In this document: one piece after another, positions 16,926 through 24,116 of the stretch
How positions within the stretch are numbered: position 1 is the first letter of the stretch
Layout of the letters: every line of letters begins with the position of its first letter
Notes under the pieces: model-generated
The model's database searches: none
The model's input: the letters and a program-made list of their open reading frames with translations, nothing else
What the model was told of the DNA's origin: nothing
Position numbers and translations under genes: made by a program
NCBI GenBank assembly: GCA_017408045.1
Contig: JAFQVL010000057.1
Span: forward strand, 1-35,792
Length of the DNA: 35,792 nucleotides
DNA from: Clostridia bacterium
GTDB taxonomy: Bacteria > Bacillota > Clostridia > Christensenellales > Borkfalkiaceae
Direction of reading: 5' to 3'

Positions 16926-17567
16926 TCAATTCTCCGTACGCCTGAACAGCTTACCTGCCAAAATGGACAGCGACGCCGCCAAATCTTCCGTTTTCAAAAC
17001 CACACCCTTGGGGGGTGTCAAAGCCGCAGGGGCAAAGTTCCACACCGCTTTAATCCCTGCCGCCGCCATTTGGTCTAAGACCTCTTGCGCCGCCGCTTTC
17101 GGCACGGCGATAATCCCGATGCGAATTTTTTTCTTCTCCACAAACTGTCGAAAACGCTCCATTGGCAAAATGGGCTTGCCCGCCACCTTGCCGCCCACCA
17201 AATCGGGGTTCTTGTCAAAGGCGGCAACGATATTCATACCGTTATTCTTAAAGCCCTCGTAGCCCAAAAAGGCTTTTCCCAGCCCCCCTGCGCCGACAAT
17301 CACGACGTCGGAAAGATTGTCATAGCCCAAAAACTTTTCTATGTCCGCAATCAACGTCGCCACGCCAAAGCCCTTTCTCGGCACGCCTGCATTCGAGGAA
17401 ACGACGGCAAGATCCTTTCGCACCAGAACGGAGGAAACGGAAATGCTCTGCGCGATCACCGACGAAGAAATAAACCGTTCCCCGCCCGCGCTTGCTTCCT
17501 GCAAAAAGCGCAAATATAGCGGCAATCTGTCAATCGTAGCCTTGGAAACTTCCTTTTTCTCCCCCAC
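16926..17567 (-). CDS. rex: Redox-sensing repressor Rex
   Basis: A 213-residue NADH/NAD+-responsive repressor. A winged helix fills residues 1-80, with VSSVLVRKDLAVV as the recognition region and GFGVATLI before the linker. The Rossmann NAD-binding motif is VGAGGLGKAF at 91-100. Length and order match the Rex family, which represses fermentative and hydrogenase genes and is released by NADH. The start is a GTG with AAGGAG six bases upstream. The hydrogenase follows after four bases, so Rex probably controls its own operon. A candidate operator lies at 17581-17598. Confidence 0.93.
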   Translation of the reverse strand: MGEKKEVSKATIDRLPLYLRFLQEASAGGERFISSSVIAQSISVSSVLVRKDLAVVSSNAGVPRKGFGVATLIADIEKFLGYDNLSDVVIVGAGGLGKAFLGYEGFKNNGMNIVAAFDKNPDLVGGKVAGKPILPMERFRQFVEKKKIRIGIIAVPKAAAQEVLDQMAAAGIKAVWNFAPAALTPPKGVVLKTEDLAASLSILAGKLFRRTEN

Positions 17568-17580
17568 GGTATTCTCCTTG

Positions 17581-17598
17581 TCGATATTTTTTTATCGA
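17581..17598. promoter_or_regulatory. Palindrome in the rex leader, candidate Rex operator
   Basis: An 18-base inverted repeat with six-base arms (TCGATA and TATCGA) around six A/T bases, between the rex -10 box and ribosome site. Rex operators are also 18-base inverted repeats, but the usual arm is TTGTGA or TTGTTA. Only about half of the bases agree, so the assignment rests on length and position. Confidence 0.35.
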
Positions 17599-17602
17599 AA
17601 TT

Positions 17603-17632
17603 ATTATACCATACGCCACGCCAAAATAGCAA
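17603..17632 (-). promoter_or_regulatory. Promoter of the rex operon
   Basis: Minus strand: TTGCTA (17627-17632), 18-base spacer, then TATAAT (17603-17608) preceded by TGG, an extended -10. Confidence 0.7.
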
Positions 17633-17633
17633 G

Positions 17634-17661
17634 AAAAATAGAGCGGATTTTTCAAATCCGC
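17634..17661 (-). terminator. Terminator of the ABC importer operon, overlapping the stop codon
   Basis: Minus strand: GCGGATTT, loop GAA, AAATCCGC, then TCTATTTTTC. The TGA stop of the ATPase gene starts within the loop, so the upstream stem arm is coding sequence. Confidence 0.85.
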
Positions 17662-18338
17662 CCCAATTCTTTGGTATTTTTCATCACATCCAGCAGCTGT
17701 TGCCGCTCCTTTGCATACTTTCCGTATTCTCTCGGCTCTTTTGCCGCAGGCAAACGCATCGTATGTACGATTTTCCCCTCGTCCAAAACCAACACCGTGT
17801 CCGCGATGGAAATCGCCTCGTCGAGGTCGTGAGTCACGAACACCGCCGCCAAGCCCCCCGATCGAATGAAGTCCCAAGCAAGCCCCAACATCTGCGCCTT
17901 AGACACGGTATCGAGCGCCGAAAACGGCTCGTCGAGCAGCACCAAATCCGCGTCTACACAAAAGGCGCGCAGCAGCGCCACCCTGCGCTTTTCTCCCCCG
18001 GAAAGGCTGCCTGCTTTTCTATCTGCCAGCGCCGCCAAGCCTGCTTTTTGCAACGTTTCGTCAATCCATTCGGGCTTACCGCCTGCATACAAAAGGTTTT
18101 CCCGAACGGTCAAATAGGGCAAAAGACGGCTCTCTTGAAAGACGTAGCCCACTTTCTTTGGCATCGGAAAAATCTCTCCCTCGTAGGGAAGCAGCCCTGC
18201 CAAGATGTTCAAAAGAGTCGTTTTCCCTGCGCCGCTTCTGCCAAGAATGCAGGTGATTTCCCCCTCGCGAAGTTCTAAGGACACCCCGTCCAAAACGACC
18301 TTTTCTCCGTACCGCTTTTGAATGTTATTTAAGCGCAT
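17652..18338 (-). CDS. ABC importer ATPase, NitT/TauT type
   Basis: A 228-residue nucleotide-binding subunit. Walker A is GRSGAGKT at about 33-40, followed by a Q-loop (GYVFQESRLLPYLT), signature LSGGEKRR, Walker B LVLLDEP, D-loop SALD and the switch histidine in FVTHDLDEA. The short length and the order of motifs match the SsuB/TauB/ThiZ group. The start overlaps the permease stop by ten bases, so translation is coupled. It is the last gene of binding protein, permease, ATPase. Confidence 0.9.
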   Translation of the reverse strand: MRLNNIQKRYGEKVVLDGVSLELREGEITCILGRSGAGKTTLLNILAGLLPYEGEIFPMPKKVGYVFQESRLLPYLTVRENLLYAGGKPEWIDETLQKAGLAALADRKAGSLSGGEKRRVALLRAFCVDADLVLLDEPFSALDTVSKAQMLGLAWDFIRSGGLAAVFVTHDLDEAISIADTVLVLDEGKIVHTMRLPAAKEPREYGKYAKERQQLLDVMKNTKELGRI

Positions 18339-19102
18339 CGTCTATCCTCCCAAGCCTTCACCAGCCAAACGCCCGCGACTTCAATCAATATGCCCAGCAG
18401 ACAAACGATTGCTGTGAGCGCCGTCATCTCGGCGATTTCGTATCCGAGGTTTGCCGTCTGCATCCAACCGCCAATGCTTTGGCTCGTAAACGCCAGCACC
18501 TCTGCGGATACGATTAACTTCAAAGAAAACGAGAGCGCCGCCACCCCCTCCCTGCACAAAGCAGGCAACGCCGAGGGCAGATACAACCGCTTGATTTGCA
18601 CCGAAAGCGGCACGCGATACACCCTGCTCATTTCCAGCAAGTCCTTGTCCACACCGCTAAGAGCGCTATACGCCGCCGTATATAAGAGCGGAAACAACGT
18701 CAAACCGCCAATCACAACGGGCGGCAAGTATTCTGACACCCCCCATTTAGAGGCAGCCAATAAAATCAATAGCAGCGCCGCCATCGTGGGCAAAGCGCGC
18801 AAAACTGCGACAATCCCACGCAAAAAACGCTCAAAGGAGGGGTACAGGTACGCAATCACGGCAAGCCCCACCCCCAAGACAAGCGCGATGACAAACGCCA
18901 AAAACGCGCGACCCAGAGTAGCAAGCAACACCAAATAGAACGCGCCTTTCCCCAACAACGCCCACGCCGCCTGCGCCGTCGCCCAAGGCGAGGGAAGGAC
19001 GTAGTCGTCCTGCACGGCAAGGTACGCGATTACCCACGCCACAATCAACGTTGCCAAGCCGCAAACGGAAAGAAAAATTGTATTTTTGAAAATCTTTTTC
19101 AT
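18329..19102 (-). CDS. ABC importer permease, NitT/TauT type
   Basis: A 257-residue membrane permease with about six hydrophobic segments. The coupling loop reads EMSRVYRVPLSVQIKRLYLPSALPAL, the EAA-loop region of SsuC/TauC/ThiX permeases that contacts the ATPase. I chose the ATG at 19102, which overlaps the stop of the binding-protein gene as ATGA; the frame is open upstream to 19348, but that part only overlaps the preceding gene and is not membrane-like. The substrate cannot be told from the permease. Confidence 0.88.
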   Translation of the reverse strand: MKKIFKNTIFLSVCGLATLIVAWVIAYLAVQDDYVLPSPWATAQAAWALLGKGAFYLVLLATLGRAFLAFVIALVLGVGLAVIAYLYPSFERFLRGIVAVLRALPTMAALLLILLAASKWGVSEYLPPVVIGGLTLFPLLYTAAYSALSGVDKDLLEMSRVYRVPLSVQIKRLYLPSALPALCREGVAALSFSLKLIVSAEVLAFTSQSIGGWMQTANLGYEIAEMTALTAIVCLLGILIEVAGVWLVKAWEDRRCA

Positions 19103-20094
19103 TTGTCCCCCAACCAATAAAAGCCGTCGCTCGGCATGGCTGCAAATTTCCCGTCTACCTCTATAAGGTTCTGCAAAAAGCTCTTTACTTCCGCCACCGC
19201 GCCGCCGTCCATTCTCTGCAAGCGGATACCGCTTCTTGCGATTGCGCCGTCCGTCAGCGTTTCCGCCGTAAACTTCGGCGACAAACCGTCCGCCAAATGC
19301 GCCTGCACCGCGCCTGCAATCACCGATTTTTCCGCCGTGGAAAGCCAAGCCACGCCCTCGTCGATTTTGGAAAGCAAGGAACGCACCCAGTCGCCACGGC
19401 TGTCAAGCACCTCTTTCTTCACGACGATAACCGCCTGCGGATAACCGCCGCCGTCGCCGTAAAGGGCTTGCAGGTCGCCAACGAACTTCCATTCTCCGCT
19501 GTCCACGCGCCAGTCCGCTTCAGGGGAGGGCAAAAGATACAGGTCTGCCCCCGTCAGCACCATCGGGTTCGTGGGCACGGCGCGCAGGTTGACCGCCGAA
19601 TCGGAATATTCACCGCCCCCCGACAAGTCGTTGTAAGGGACGTCCAACCCCTGCAAGCACGCTTTCAGCGTCAACCCAGGGACGTTGTTCAGCTGTAAAA
19701 CCCCTATGGTTTTGCCTACGAGGTCGGAGATATTCTCTCTTGTATAGGTGGCGTCCTCTTTTGCCAAAAGGTAGAGATTTCCGTGGGTCAGCACCCCTGC
19801 CATCTGATAGACGGAAGCGTCGCCCAAAAGCTTCGCCGCCGCATTGACGGGCATCACGCACACTTCAGCGGCAGGAGTTTTTCCCGTCGTAAAGGTATGC
19901 AAAGTGGTTGCCGAAACGACGTGGTATTCCACGCCGTCCTCTGCGGTATCCTCATACATCGGCAATGCGAGCCCCAGCGCAGGCGCGCCGTCCGGCAAAT
20001 ACACGTCGATGGTTTCCGTTTGCGGCTGACAGCCGAAAGAGGCAAACGCCCCTGCCGCCAAGCAAGCCGCCAAAGCAAGCGCCCATTTTTTCAT
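19099..20094 (-). CDS. ABC importer substrate-binding lipoprotein
   Basis: A 331-residue periplasmic-binding-fold protein. The N-terminus MKKWALALAACLAAGAF is a signal peptide and Cys22 (ASFGC) the probable lipidation site, although the lipobox is not perfect. The body resembles the NMT1/SsuA-like families: YLPDGAPALGLALP early, then KTIGVLQLNNVPG and an LYLLPSPEADWRV segment. Candidate ligands are thiamine precursors, sulfonates or similar small molecules; none can be picked. The ATG at 20094 gives the signal peptide, while an upstream in-frame start at 20157 would spoil it. It is first in the operon, behind the promoter at 20125-20153. Confidence 0.82.
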   Translation of the reverse strand: MKKWALALAACLAAGAFASFGCQPQTETIDVYLPDGAPALGLALPMYEDTAEDGVEYHVVSATTLHTFTTGKTPAAEVCVMPVNAAAKLLGDASVYQMAGVLTHGNLYLLAKEDATYTRENISDLVGKTIGVLQLNNVPGLTLKACLQGLDVPYNDLSGGGEYSDSAVNLRAVPTNPMVLTGADLYLLPSPEADWRVDSGEWKFVGDLQALYGDGGGYPQAVIVVKKEVLDSRGDWVRSLLSKIDEGVAWLSTAEKSVIAGAVQAHLADGLSPKFTAETLTDGAIARSGIRLQRMDGGAVAEVKSFLQNLIEVDGKFAAMPSDGFYWLGDK

Positions 20095-20124
20095 CTTGCC
20101 ACCGTCCTTTTGTTTCTCCCCAAC

Positions 20125-20153
20125 ATTGTACCGCATTTCCCTCAAAAAAGCAA
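20125..20153 (-). promoter_or_regulatory. Promoter of the ABC importer operon
   Basis: Minus strand: TTGCTT (20148-20153), 17-base spacer, TACAAT (20125-20130). Hairpin element 1 begins 20 bases upstream of the -35 box. Confidence 0.7.
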
Positions 20154-20172
20154 GCATTCAAAAAACAAAAAA

Positions 20173-20385
20173 GTGAATTGAAATCTGCGATTTCGTGAAT
20201 TGCATACTTCGTATGCGTGAATTGATTTCTTGCGAAAACGTGAATTGATTGCCTTTGGCAATCGTTGCGGTAGATATTAAGATTTTTCCATAACGCAAAG
20301 CAGAGCTTTGCAATTCACGAACGCGCACAGCGTTCAATTCACGACGGCTATGCCGTCAATTCACGCGACGAATGTCGCAATTCAC
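20173..20385 (+). repeat. Hairpin-array element, copy 1 (complete)
   Basis: A 213-base element. Four GTGAATTG words (20173, 20195, 20217 and 20240, each after the first preceded by C) are followed by hairpins aaatctgcgattt, catacttcgtatg, atttcttgcgaaaa and attgcctttggcaat. A 33-base core (20263-20295) has complementary ends CGTTGCGG and CCATAACG. Then come hairpins caaagcagagctttg, aacgcgcacagcgtt, acggctatgccgt and cgacgaatgtcg, separated by CAATTCACG and closed by CAATTCAC. The words on the two sides are complementary, so the whole folds into a spine with four four-way junctions. It fills the gap between the trmB terminator and the ABC operon promoter. I do not recognise the family. Confidence 0.9.
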
Positions 20386-20397
20386 TTTTTAAAAGTA

Positions 20398-20428
20398 AAA
20401 AAATCGCCCTTTCTTAGGACGATTTTTT
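20398..20428 (-). terminator. Terminator of dut-trmB, overlapping the stop codon
   Basis: Minus strand: AAAAAATCGTCC pairs with GGGCGATTTTTT (one G-T pair), with the trmB TAA at the start of the loop. The last four codons of trmB form the upstream arm. Confidence 0.85.
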
Positions 20429-21106
20429 CAAAGCTACAACACGATGAATAGGCAACCCCTGCTCCACCCACTTACGTTCGTACTCTGTGATGATATTCCA
20501 CTCAGGGCTACCGTTTTCGTGCAGGTTATAGGTCAGCTCGGTCAGCTCAAAGCCACAAGCACGATACTCTTCCAAGGAAAAATCGAAGAAATCGCGATTG
20601 TCCGTTTTTTGCACGACTTTGCCACCGTCCGCAAGCAGCTTTTTATACATTTCCAAAAAGCCCCGATAGGTCAGTCTTTGGGAAACGTAGCCAAGCTTCG
20701 GCAACGGCGTAGAGAAATTCAGATAGATATTCTCCACACTCTCCTCGGGGATATAGCAAGGCAAGCACTCTGCGCGGATATTCAAAAACCGCACGTTCTC
20801 CGCGCCCTGCTTTTCAGCATTTTCCATAGCAGAAATAACGACGTTGCTCACCATTTCGACGCCGATGTAATTGCGGTCCGGGTTGCGTTTTGCCAATTCG
20901 CAAAGAAAGCCCCCCTTTCCGCAACCGATTTCAATATCGACGGGGTTATCGTTTCCAAACACCGCCTTATAATCGACCAAAGCGCGGTAATTTTCAGCGG
21001 CCTCTTTCATATTGAGGATACCGCCTGCGCCGCGCGCTAGCAGCCATTTTTGTGTGGCGCTCATTCTCTCGTCAAAGTGCCGTTTCTTTCTCATTCGTTG
21101 CGCCAT
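20414..21106 (-). CDS. trmB: tRNA (guanine-46-N7)-methyltransferase
   Basis: A 230-residue SAM-dependent methyltransferase for m7G46 of tRNA. The SAM motif is DIEIGCGKGGFLCELA at about 57-72, and the acidic end of the next strand is IGVE at 81-84. The basic N-terminus (MRKKRHFDERM) and the C-terminal TEYERKW match TrmB. One point is odd: the segment that usually reads (N)F-x-DPWPKK-x-R-H is here NFSTPLPKLGY (130-139), lacking the Asp and the basic run. The gene starts two bases after the dut stop, in an operon with it, and its end forms the operon terminator. Confidence 0.9.
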   Translation of the reverse strand: MAQRMRKKRHFDERMSATQKWLLARGAGGILNMKEAAENYRALVDYKAVFGNDNPVDIEIGCGKGGFLCELAKRNPDRNYIGVEMVSNVVISAMENAEKQGAENVRFLNIRAECLPCYIPEESVENIYLNFSTPLPKLGYVSQRLTYRGFLEMYKKLLADGGKVVQKTDNRDFFDFSLEEYRACGFELTELTYNLHENGSPEWNIITEYERKWVEQGLPIHRVVALKKSS

Positions 21107-21108
21107 AC

Positions 21109-21549
21109 TTATTTTCTCCCCGTGCTACCAAAGCCGCCCTCGCCGCGGACGGTTTCAGACAAAGTCTGCACCTCGCAATACTCCGCGCGCAAAAAGGGAG
21201 CGACAACCAACTGCGCTATGCGCTCACCGCTGTCTACGGTCTGCGATTGAGAGGAGTGGTTATGCAACGCGACCATGACTTCGCCGCGATAATCGGCATC
21301 GACAACGCCGACCTTGTTTGCAGGGGCAAGGCCGCGCTTTGTGGCAAGCCCGCTTCTTGCATAAATCAAGCCGACATACCCTTCGGGAATTTCCAAGGCA
21401 AGCCCGGTACGAATCAGCTTGGTTTCCCCCGATGCAATCACGGCAGGTTCGTCCAGAACGGCATACAAGTCCGCGCCAGCGGCAAAATCCGATCCATAGC
21501 AAGGCAGCACAGCCCTTTCATCCAACTTTTTTACGGCAATTTTCGGCAT
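21109..21549 (-). CDS. dut: dUTP pyrophosphatase (trimeric dUTPase)
   Basis: A 146-residue dUTPase that hydrolyses dUTP to dUMP and keeps uracil out of DNA. All five motifs are present: AAGADLYA, ARSGLATKRG, KVGVVDADYRGEV (catalytic Asp), GERIAQLVV and RGEGGFGSTG at the C-terminus. The ATG at 21549 is preferred, with AGGAG eight bases upstream; an earlier in-frame GTG overlaps that site. It is first in dut-trmB. dUTPases are common in phages, but pairing with trmB and an own promoter suggest a host gene. Confidence 0.95.
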   Translation of the reverse strand: MPKIAVKKLDERAVLPCYGSDFAAGADLYAVLDEPAVIASGETKLIRTGLALEIPEGYVGLIYARSGLATKRGLAPANKVGVVDADYRGEVMVALHNHSSQSQTVDSGERIAQLVVAPFLRAEYCEVQTLSETVRGEGGFGSTGRK

Positions 21550-21577
21550 TATCAGCACTCCTAAGTTTTTCGACCAA

Positions 21578-21595
21578 GCGCGCTAATCCGCGCGC
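21578..21595. promoter_or_regulatory. GC-only inverted repeat in the dut leader
   Basis: GCGCGC arms around a six-base AT-rich loop, between the dut promoter and ribosome site. No T-run follows, so it is not a terminator. It could be an operator or an mRNA-stabilising hairpin; function unknown. Confidence 0.45.
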
Positions 21596-21610
21596 AAAAG
21601 TCTTTTTCTT

Positions 21611-21639
21611 ATCATACCAAATTTTGCCCGAAAAATCAA
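21611..21639 (-). promoter_or_regulatory. Promoter of dut-trmB
   Basis: Minus strand: TTGATT (21634-21639), 17-base spacer, TATGAT (21611-21616) with a TGG extension. The phage module ends 47 bases upstream with no terminator visible between, so read-through into dut is possible. Confidence 0.75.
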
Positions 21640-21686
21640 CTCTTTGAAGGTACTTTTTCATATTTTCCCTGCCTTATCCTTTGGCA

Positions 21687-22166
21687 TCAATGTTCTGTCA
21701 CGTCATACAAGAACCATTGATACAGCGACGAATACGCTTCGCAAAGATAACTTGGCGCAATCGGGTCGTTTTTGAACGCTTCAAAGCGCTCGTTCGGGTC
21801 GTCGTAGGTACGGATATAATACTCTTTGACGAGCACGGTACGATCGACGACGGAGAGGGAATAATCGACGGTATAGCCTGCGCCGTTTTGCTGTTGTCCG
21901 CTGTATTGCAGATAAAACAACAACCCTTCTCGAAGCATCTCCACCTCAGCGTCGTACGCATCTTGCAACCGAGCGCAAAGATTTTCCCAAATCCCCGAAC
22001 GAAAAATCCCGGCCTTTACCAGTCGGTATTTTTCCGCAAGCTTCTCCTCTTCCAGCCGCCGCAGCAACCTATTTTTCGAGGTCTGCACCTTGCGCACTTC
22101 CAGCAATTGTTCGCTGTTCAGTTTCGCAAATTGCTCCTCGGTGTAATTGATTACGTCAATCGTCAT
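21687..22166 (-). CDS. Phage-module protein, unknown function
   Basis: A 159-residue protein that I do not recognise. The first 40 residues are charged and helical (EEQFAKLNSEQLLEVRK). The rest has mixed charge and many aromatic residues, with YLQYSGQQQNGAGYTVDYS in the middle. No membrane segment or signal is present. It overlaps the gp10-like gene by four bases (ATGA) and is last in the module. At this place P22 has the needle and assembly genes, but no similarity to them is evident by eye. Confidence 0.65.
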   Translation of the reverse strand: MTIDVINYTEEQFAKLNSEQLLEVRKVQTSKNRLLRRLEEEKLAEKYRLVKAGIFRSGIWENLCARLQDAYDAEVEMLREGLLFYLQYSGQQQNGAGYTVDYSLSVVDRTVLVKEYYIRTYDDPNERFEAFKNDPIAPSYLCEAYSSLYQWFLYDVTEH

Positions 22167-23494
22167 TTTCCGCCCTCCATCTCGCTAAATTCGACGTCGA
22201 TTTTTCGCACGCACCCGTTGTCCAGAAACTGAATTTCCCAATCGAATGCCTTTCCCTTGACGTCCACGGGCAACTCCGACCCTTTATCGGAGAGTATCAA
22301 CTCCCCTTCCACCGTCCGTCCGCCAGAGCCAAAGGCTACGCGCACCGTCCCTTCTCCGTAGACAAGCAACCGCTTCACCCATTTTTCCTTGCCGTCCTTG
22401 ACGGCAACGCCTTCGGCAAAGAACCTCGGCTGAACGTTCTTCGGCAAAAATCCGTTTGGTACGATGCGGCAAATATATTGATTCCATTCCCCCACGGCGA
22501 CACCGTCCGTGCTTGTAATTCCGCGTAAGGGGTACAACTCGTGCCGACTTCCGTCCTCCGCCTCGAAAACGAGTATCCTTTCCCCGTTAGAGAGGAAGTA
22601 TCGTTCGCCGTCGGAGGCAACGCCCACGTCGTCAAAGCACAGCTCCGCAGGCACGCCCTCGACCAATCGTTCAAAGCGGTTTCCGTCCATGCGGAAAATA
22701 TCCCCCGAATCCGTCATAAACAGGACGTATCTTCCGCACAAAGCAGCAGAATTGCGCACGATTTTCCTACCGTAATAGGGCAGCCTTTCCAAGCGAAATC
22801 CGTCCGCCGCGCCCGCTCCTTCCAAGCGAAAAATACTATTCTCTTTGAACAAGAGAATGGAATTTTGGTACACCAGCAATTGTAATACGTTTCCAAGTCC
22901 GTCCAGCACCTCTACCGAGCCACCGCCGTACGCGCTGGAAGAAAAGTCGTCAAAGTCCCCTGCCTCGCTAAATACGACGGCACGCCCTGCCGAATAGAAA
23001 AAGCGGTCGCGAAAAACGCATGCCGCGCGGTTATTCCACTCTTGGTCGCTATGCGCCAAAGTCAATCCCCCGTTCACGCGGTTCACCTCGTCGTTTGTCA
23101 AGACGTAGAAATCAGGCTCGCCCGTGCCGTCGGGCAGCGGACAAAGACAGCATTCTACGCCCGGCTTTACGGACAACTGCTGAAAGGTTCTGCTTGGCAC
23201 GTCATACCCGTACAACCAGTTATCCTCGCCAATCAAAGCAGCATAATACTGCCTATCCAAATCAACGTTGTAATACAGCATCCGTATCCTCTTGGGCTTG
23301 AGTTTCGTATTGAGCGCTCTTCCATACGGATCGTAGATATATTCCAAGCCCAAACACCGTTTCAAAGCCCCTCTTGCGCAGCGGCAATTCTCGGCCTGAG
23401 TAGCAACGAGGGTCGTACCGACGGGCATTTTCAACGCAGCCCTATCCCCTTCGGACAGCGCAAATCCCGTATATGAAAAAAATTGTTCCCTCAT
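22163..23494 (-). CDS. P22 gp10-like neck/DNA-stabilisation protein
   Basis: A 443-residue, beta-rich protein. Its early CRCARGALKRCLGLEYI segment resembles the start region of phage stabilisation proteins, and repeated blades follow (RDRFFYSAGRAVVFSEAGDF, YQNSILLFKENSIFRLEG, YVLFMTDSGDIFRMDG, ERYFLSNGERILVFEAEDG), as in a beta-propeller. P22 gp10 (472 residues) closes the portal-gp4 channel. The position after the gp4-like gene agrees. The ATG at 23494 overlaps the previous stop as ATGA and has GAGGG seven bases upstream; a TTG at 23500 is less likely. The call rests on architecture, position and length. Confidence 0.65.
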   Translation of the reverse strand: MREQFFSYTGFALSEGDRAALKMPVGTTLVATQAENCRCARGALKRCLGLEYIYDPYGRALNTKLKPKRIRMLYYNVDLDRQYYAALIGEDNWLYGYDVPSRTFQQLSVKPGVECCLCPLPDGTGEPDFYVLTNDEVNRVNGGLTLAHSDQEWNNRAACVFRDRFFYSAGRAVVFSEAGDFDDFSSSAYGGGSVEVLDGLGNVLQLLVYQNSILLFKENSIFRLEGAGAADGFRLERLPYYGRKIVRNSAALCGRYVLFMTDSGDIFRMDGNRFERLVEGVPAELCFDDVGVASDGERYFLSNGERILVFEAEDGSRHELYPLRGITSTDGVAVGEWNQYICRIVPNGFLPKNVQPRFFAEGVAVKDGKEKWVKRLLVYGEGTVRVAFGSGGRTVEGELILSDKGSELPVDVKGKAFDWEIQFLDNGCVRKIDVEFSEMEGGK

Positions 23495-24051
23495 ATCCAA
23501 GCCCTCTCCTTCAGCCGTCCGCCCTTCCTGCTTTTACAAGCGGCAGCCAAGGCGTCGCGGTACTTTTTATCCCAAGCGGCATGCTCGGCGTACAGCCCTT
23601 TATGCAGGCAGTATTCGGCAGCAACGCCGTACGCCAGCAAGCGTTCCGACACGCCCACCTCGTATTCACAAACGCCTTCCGCCGTCTTTTCCTCGGGCAA
23701 AGCCGCATATCGAACGACGTATTCCCCTACGCCAAGCGCAAGATGGGTAGGCATACGTTTTGCGCTCACCGCGTTTCCACTCTCATCGCGCACGCAGATA
23801 ACGTACGCCACCTTTTTAGACAGTCGCGCGTACTCAATACGCCCCTTGTCGTCGGTAGAGAGGGTATCTTCGCAAACGAGCGGCAGATAATCCACCGCCA
23901 ACTCATTCTCCACCAGGTTAAAGCAATTCACCAGCCCTTGGACGATACGCGTCCCCTCTTCCGAAACCGAGCCGTCGAAATACTCGTCCGTCTTTTCCTC
24001 CAGCCCTATCATTCGCGCGGCAAGCCGCACCACGTTTTCTACCGTGAACAT
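23491..24051 (-). CDS. P22 gp4-like head-tail connector
   Basis: A 186-residue, helix-rich protein starting MFTVENVVRLAARMIGL, with a second-half helix set (SERLLAYGVAAEYCLHKGLY, AAWDKKYRDALAAA) as in gp4/gp6-type head-completion proteins that form the ring below the portal. The start at 24051 is fixed by AAAGGAGG seven bases upstream; an in-frame codon at 24078 precedes that site. It sits between coat and gp10-like genes, which is the P22 order, and overlaps the latter by four bases. Confidence 0.65.
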   Translation of the reverse strand: MFTVENVVRLAARMIGLEEKTDEYFDGSVSEEGTRIVQGLVNCFNLVENELAVDYLPLVCEDTLSTDDKGRIEYARLSKKVAYVICVRDESGNAVSAKRMPTHLALGVGEYVVRYAALPEEKTAEGVCEYEVGVSERLLAYGVAAEYCLHKGLYAEHAAWDKKYRDALAAACKSRKGGRLKERAWI

Positions 24052-24116
24052 TCTCAACCTCCTTTTCGCTGATTTCACGCGCCCACCACGTGGACGGGCG
24101 CGGATTCAGCATACGC

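Noticed and set aside
20173..20385. CRISPR array
   Set aside because: The short word repeats at regular distance, but it inverts at the middle, the 'spacers' are themselves palindromes, and they are shared by slot between copies. No cas gene is present.
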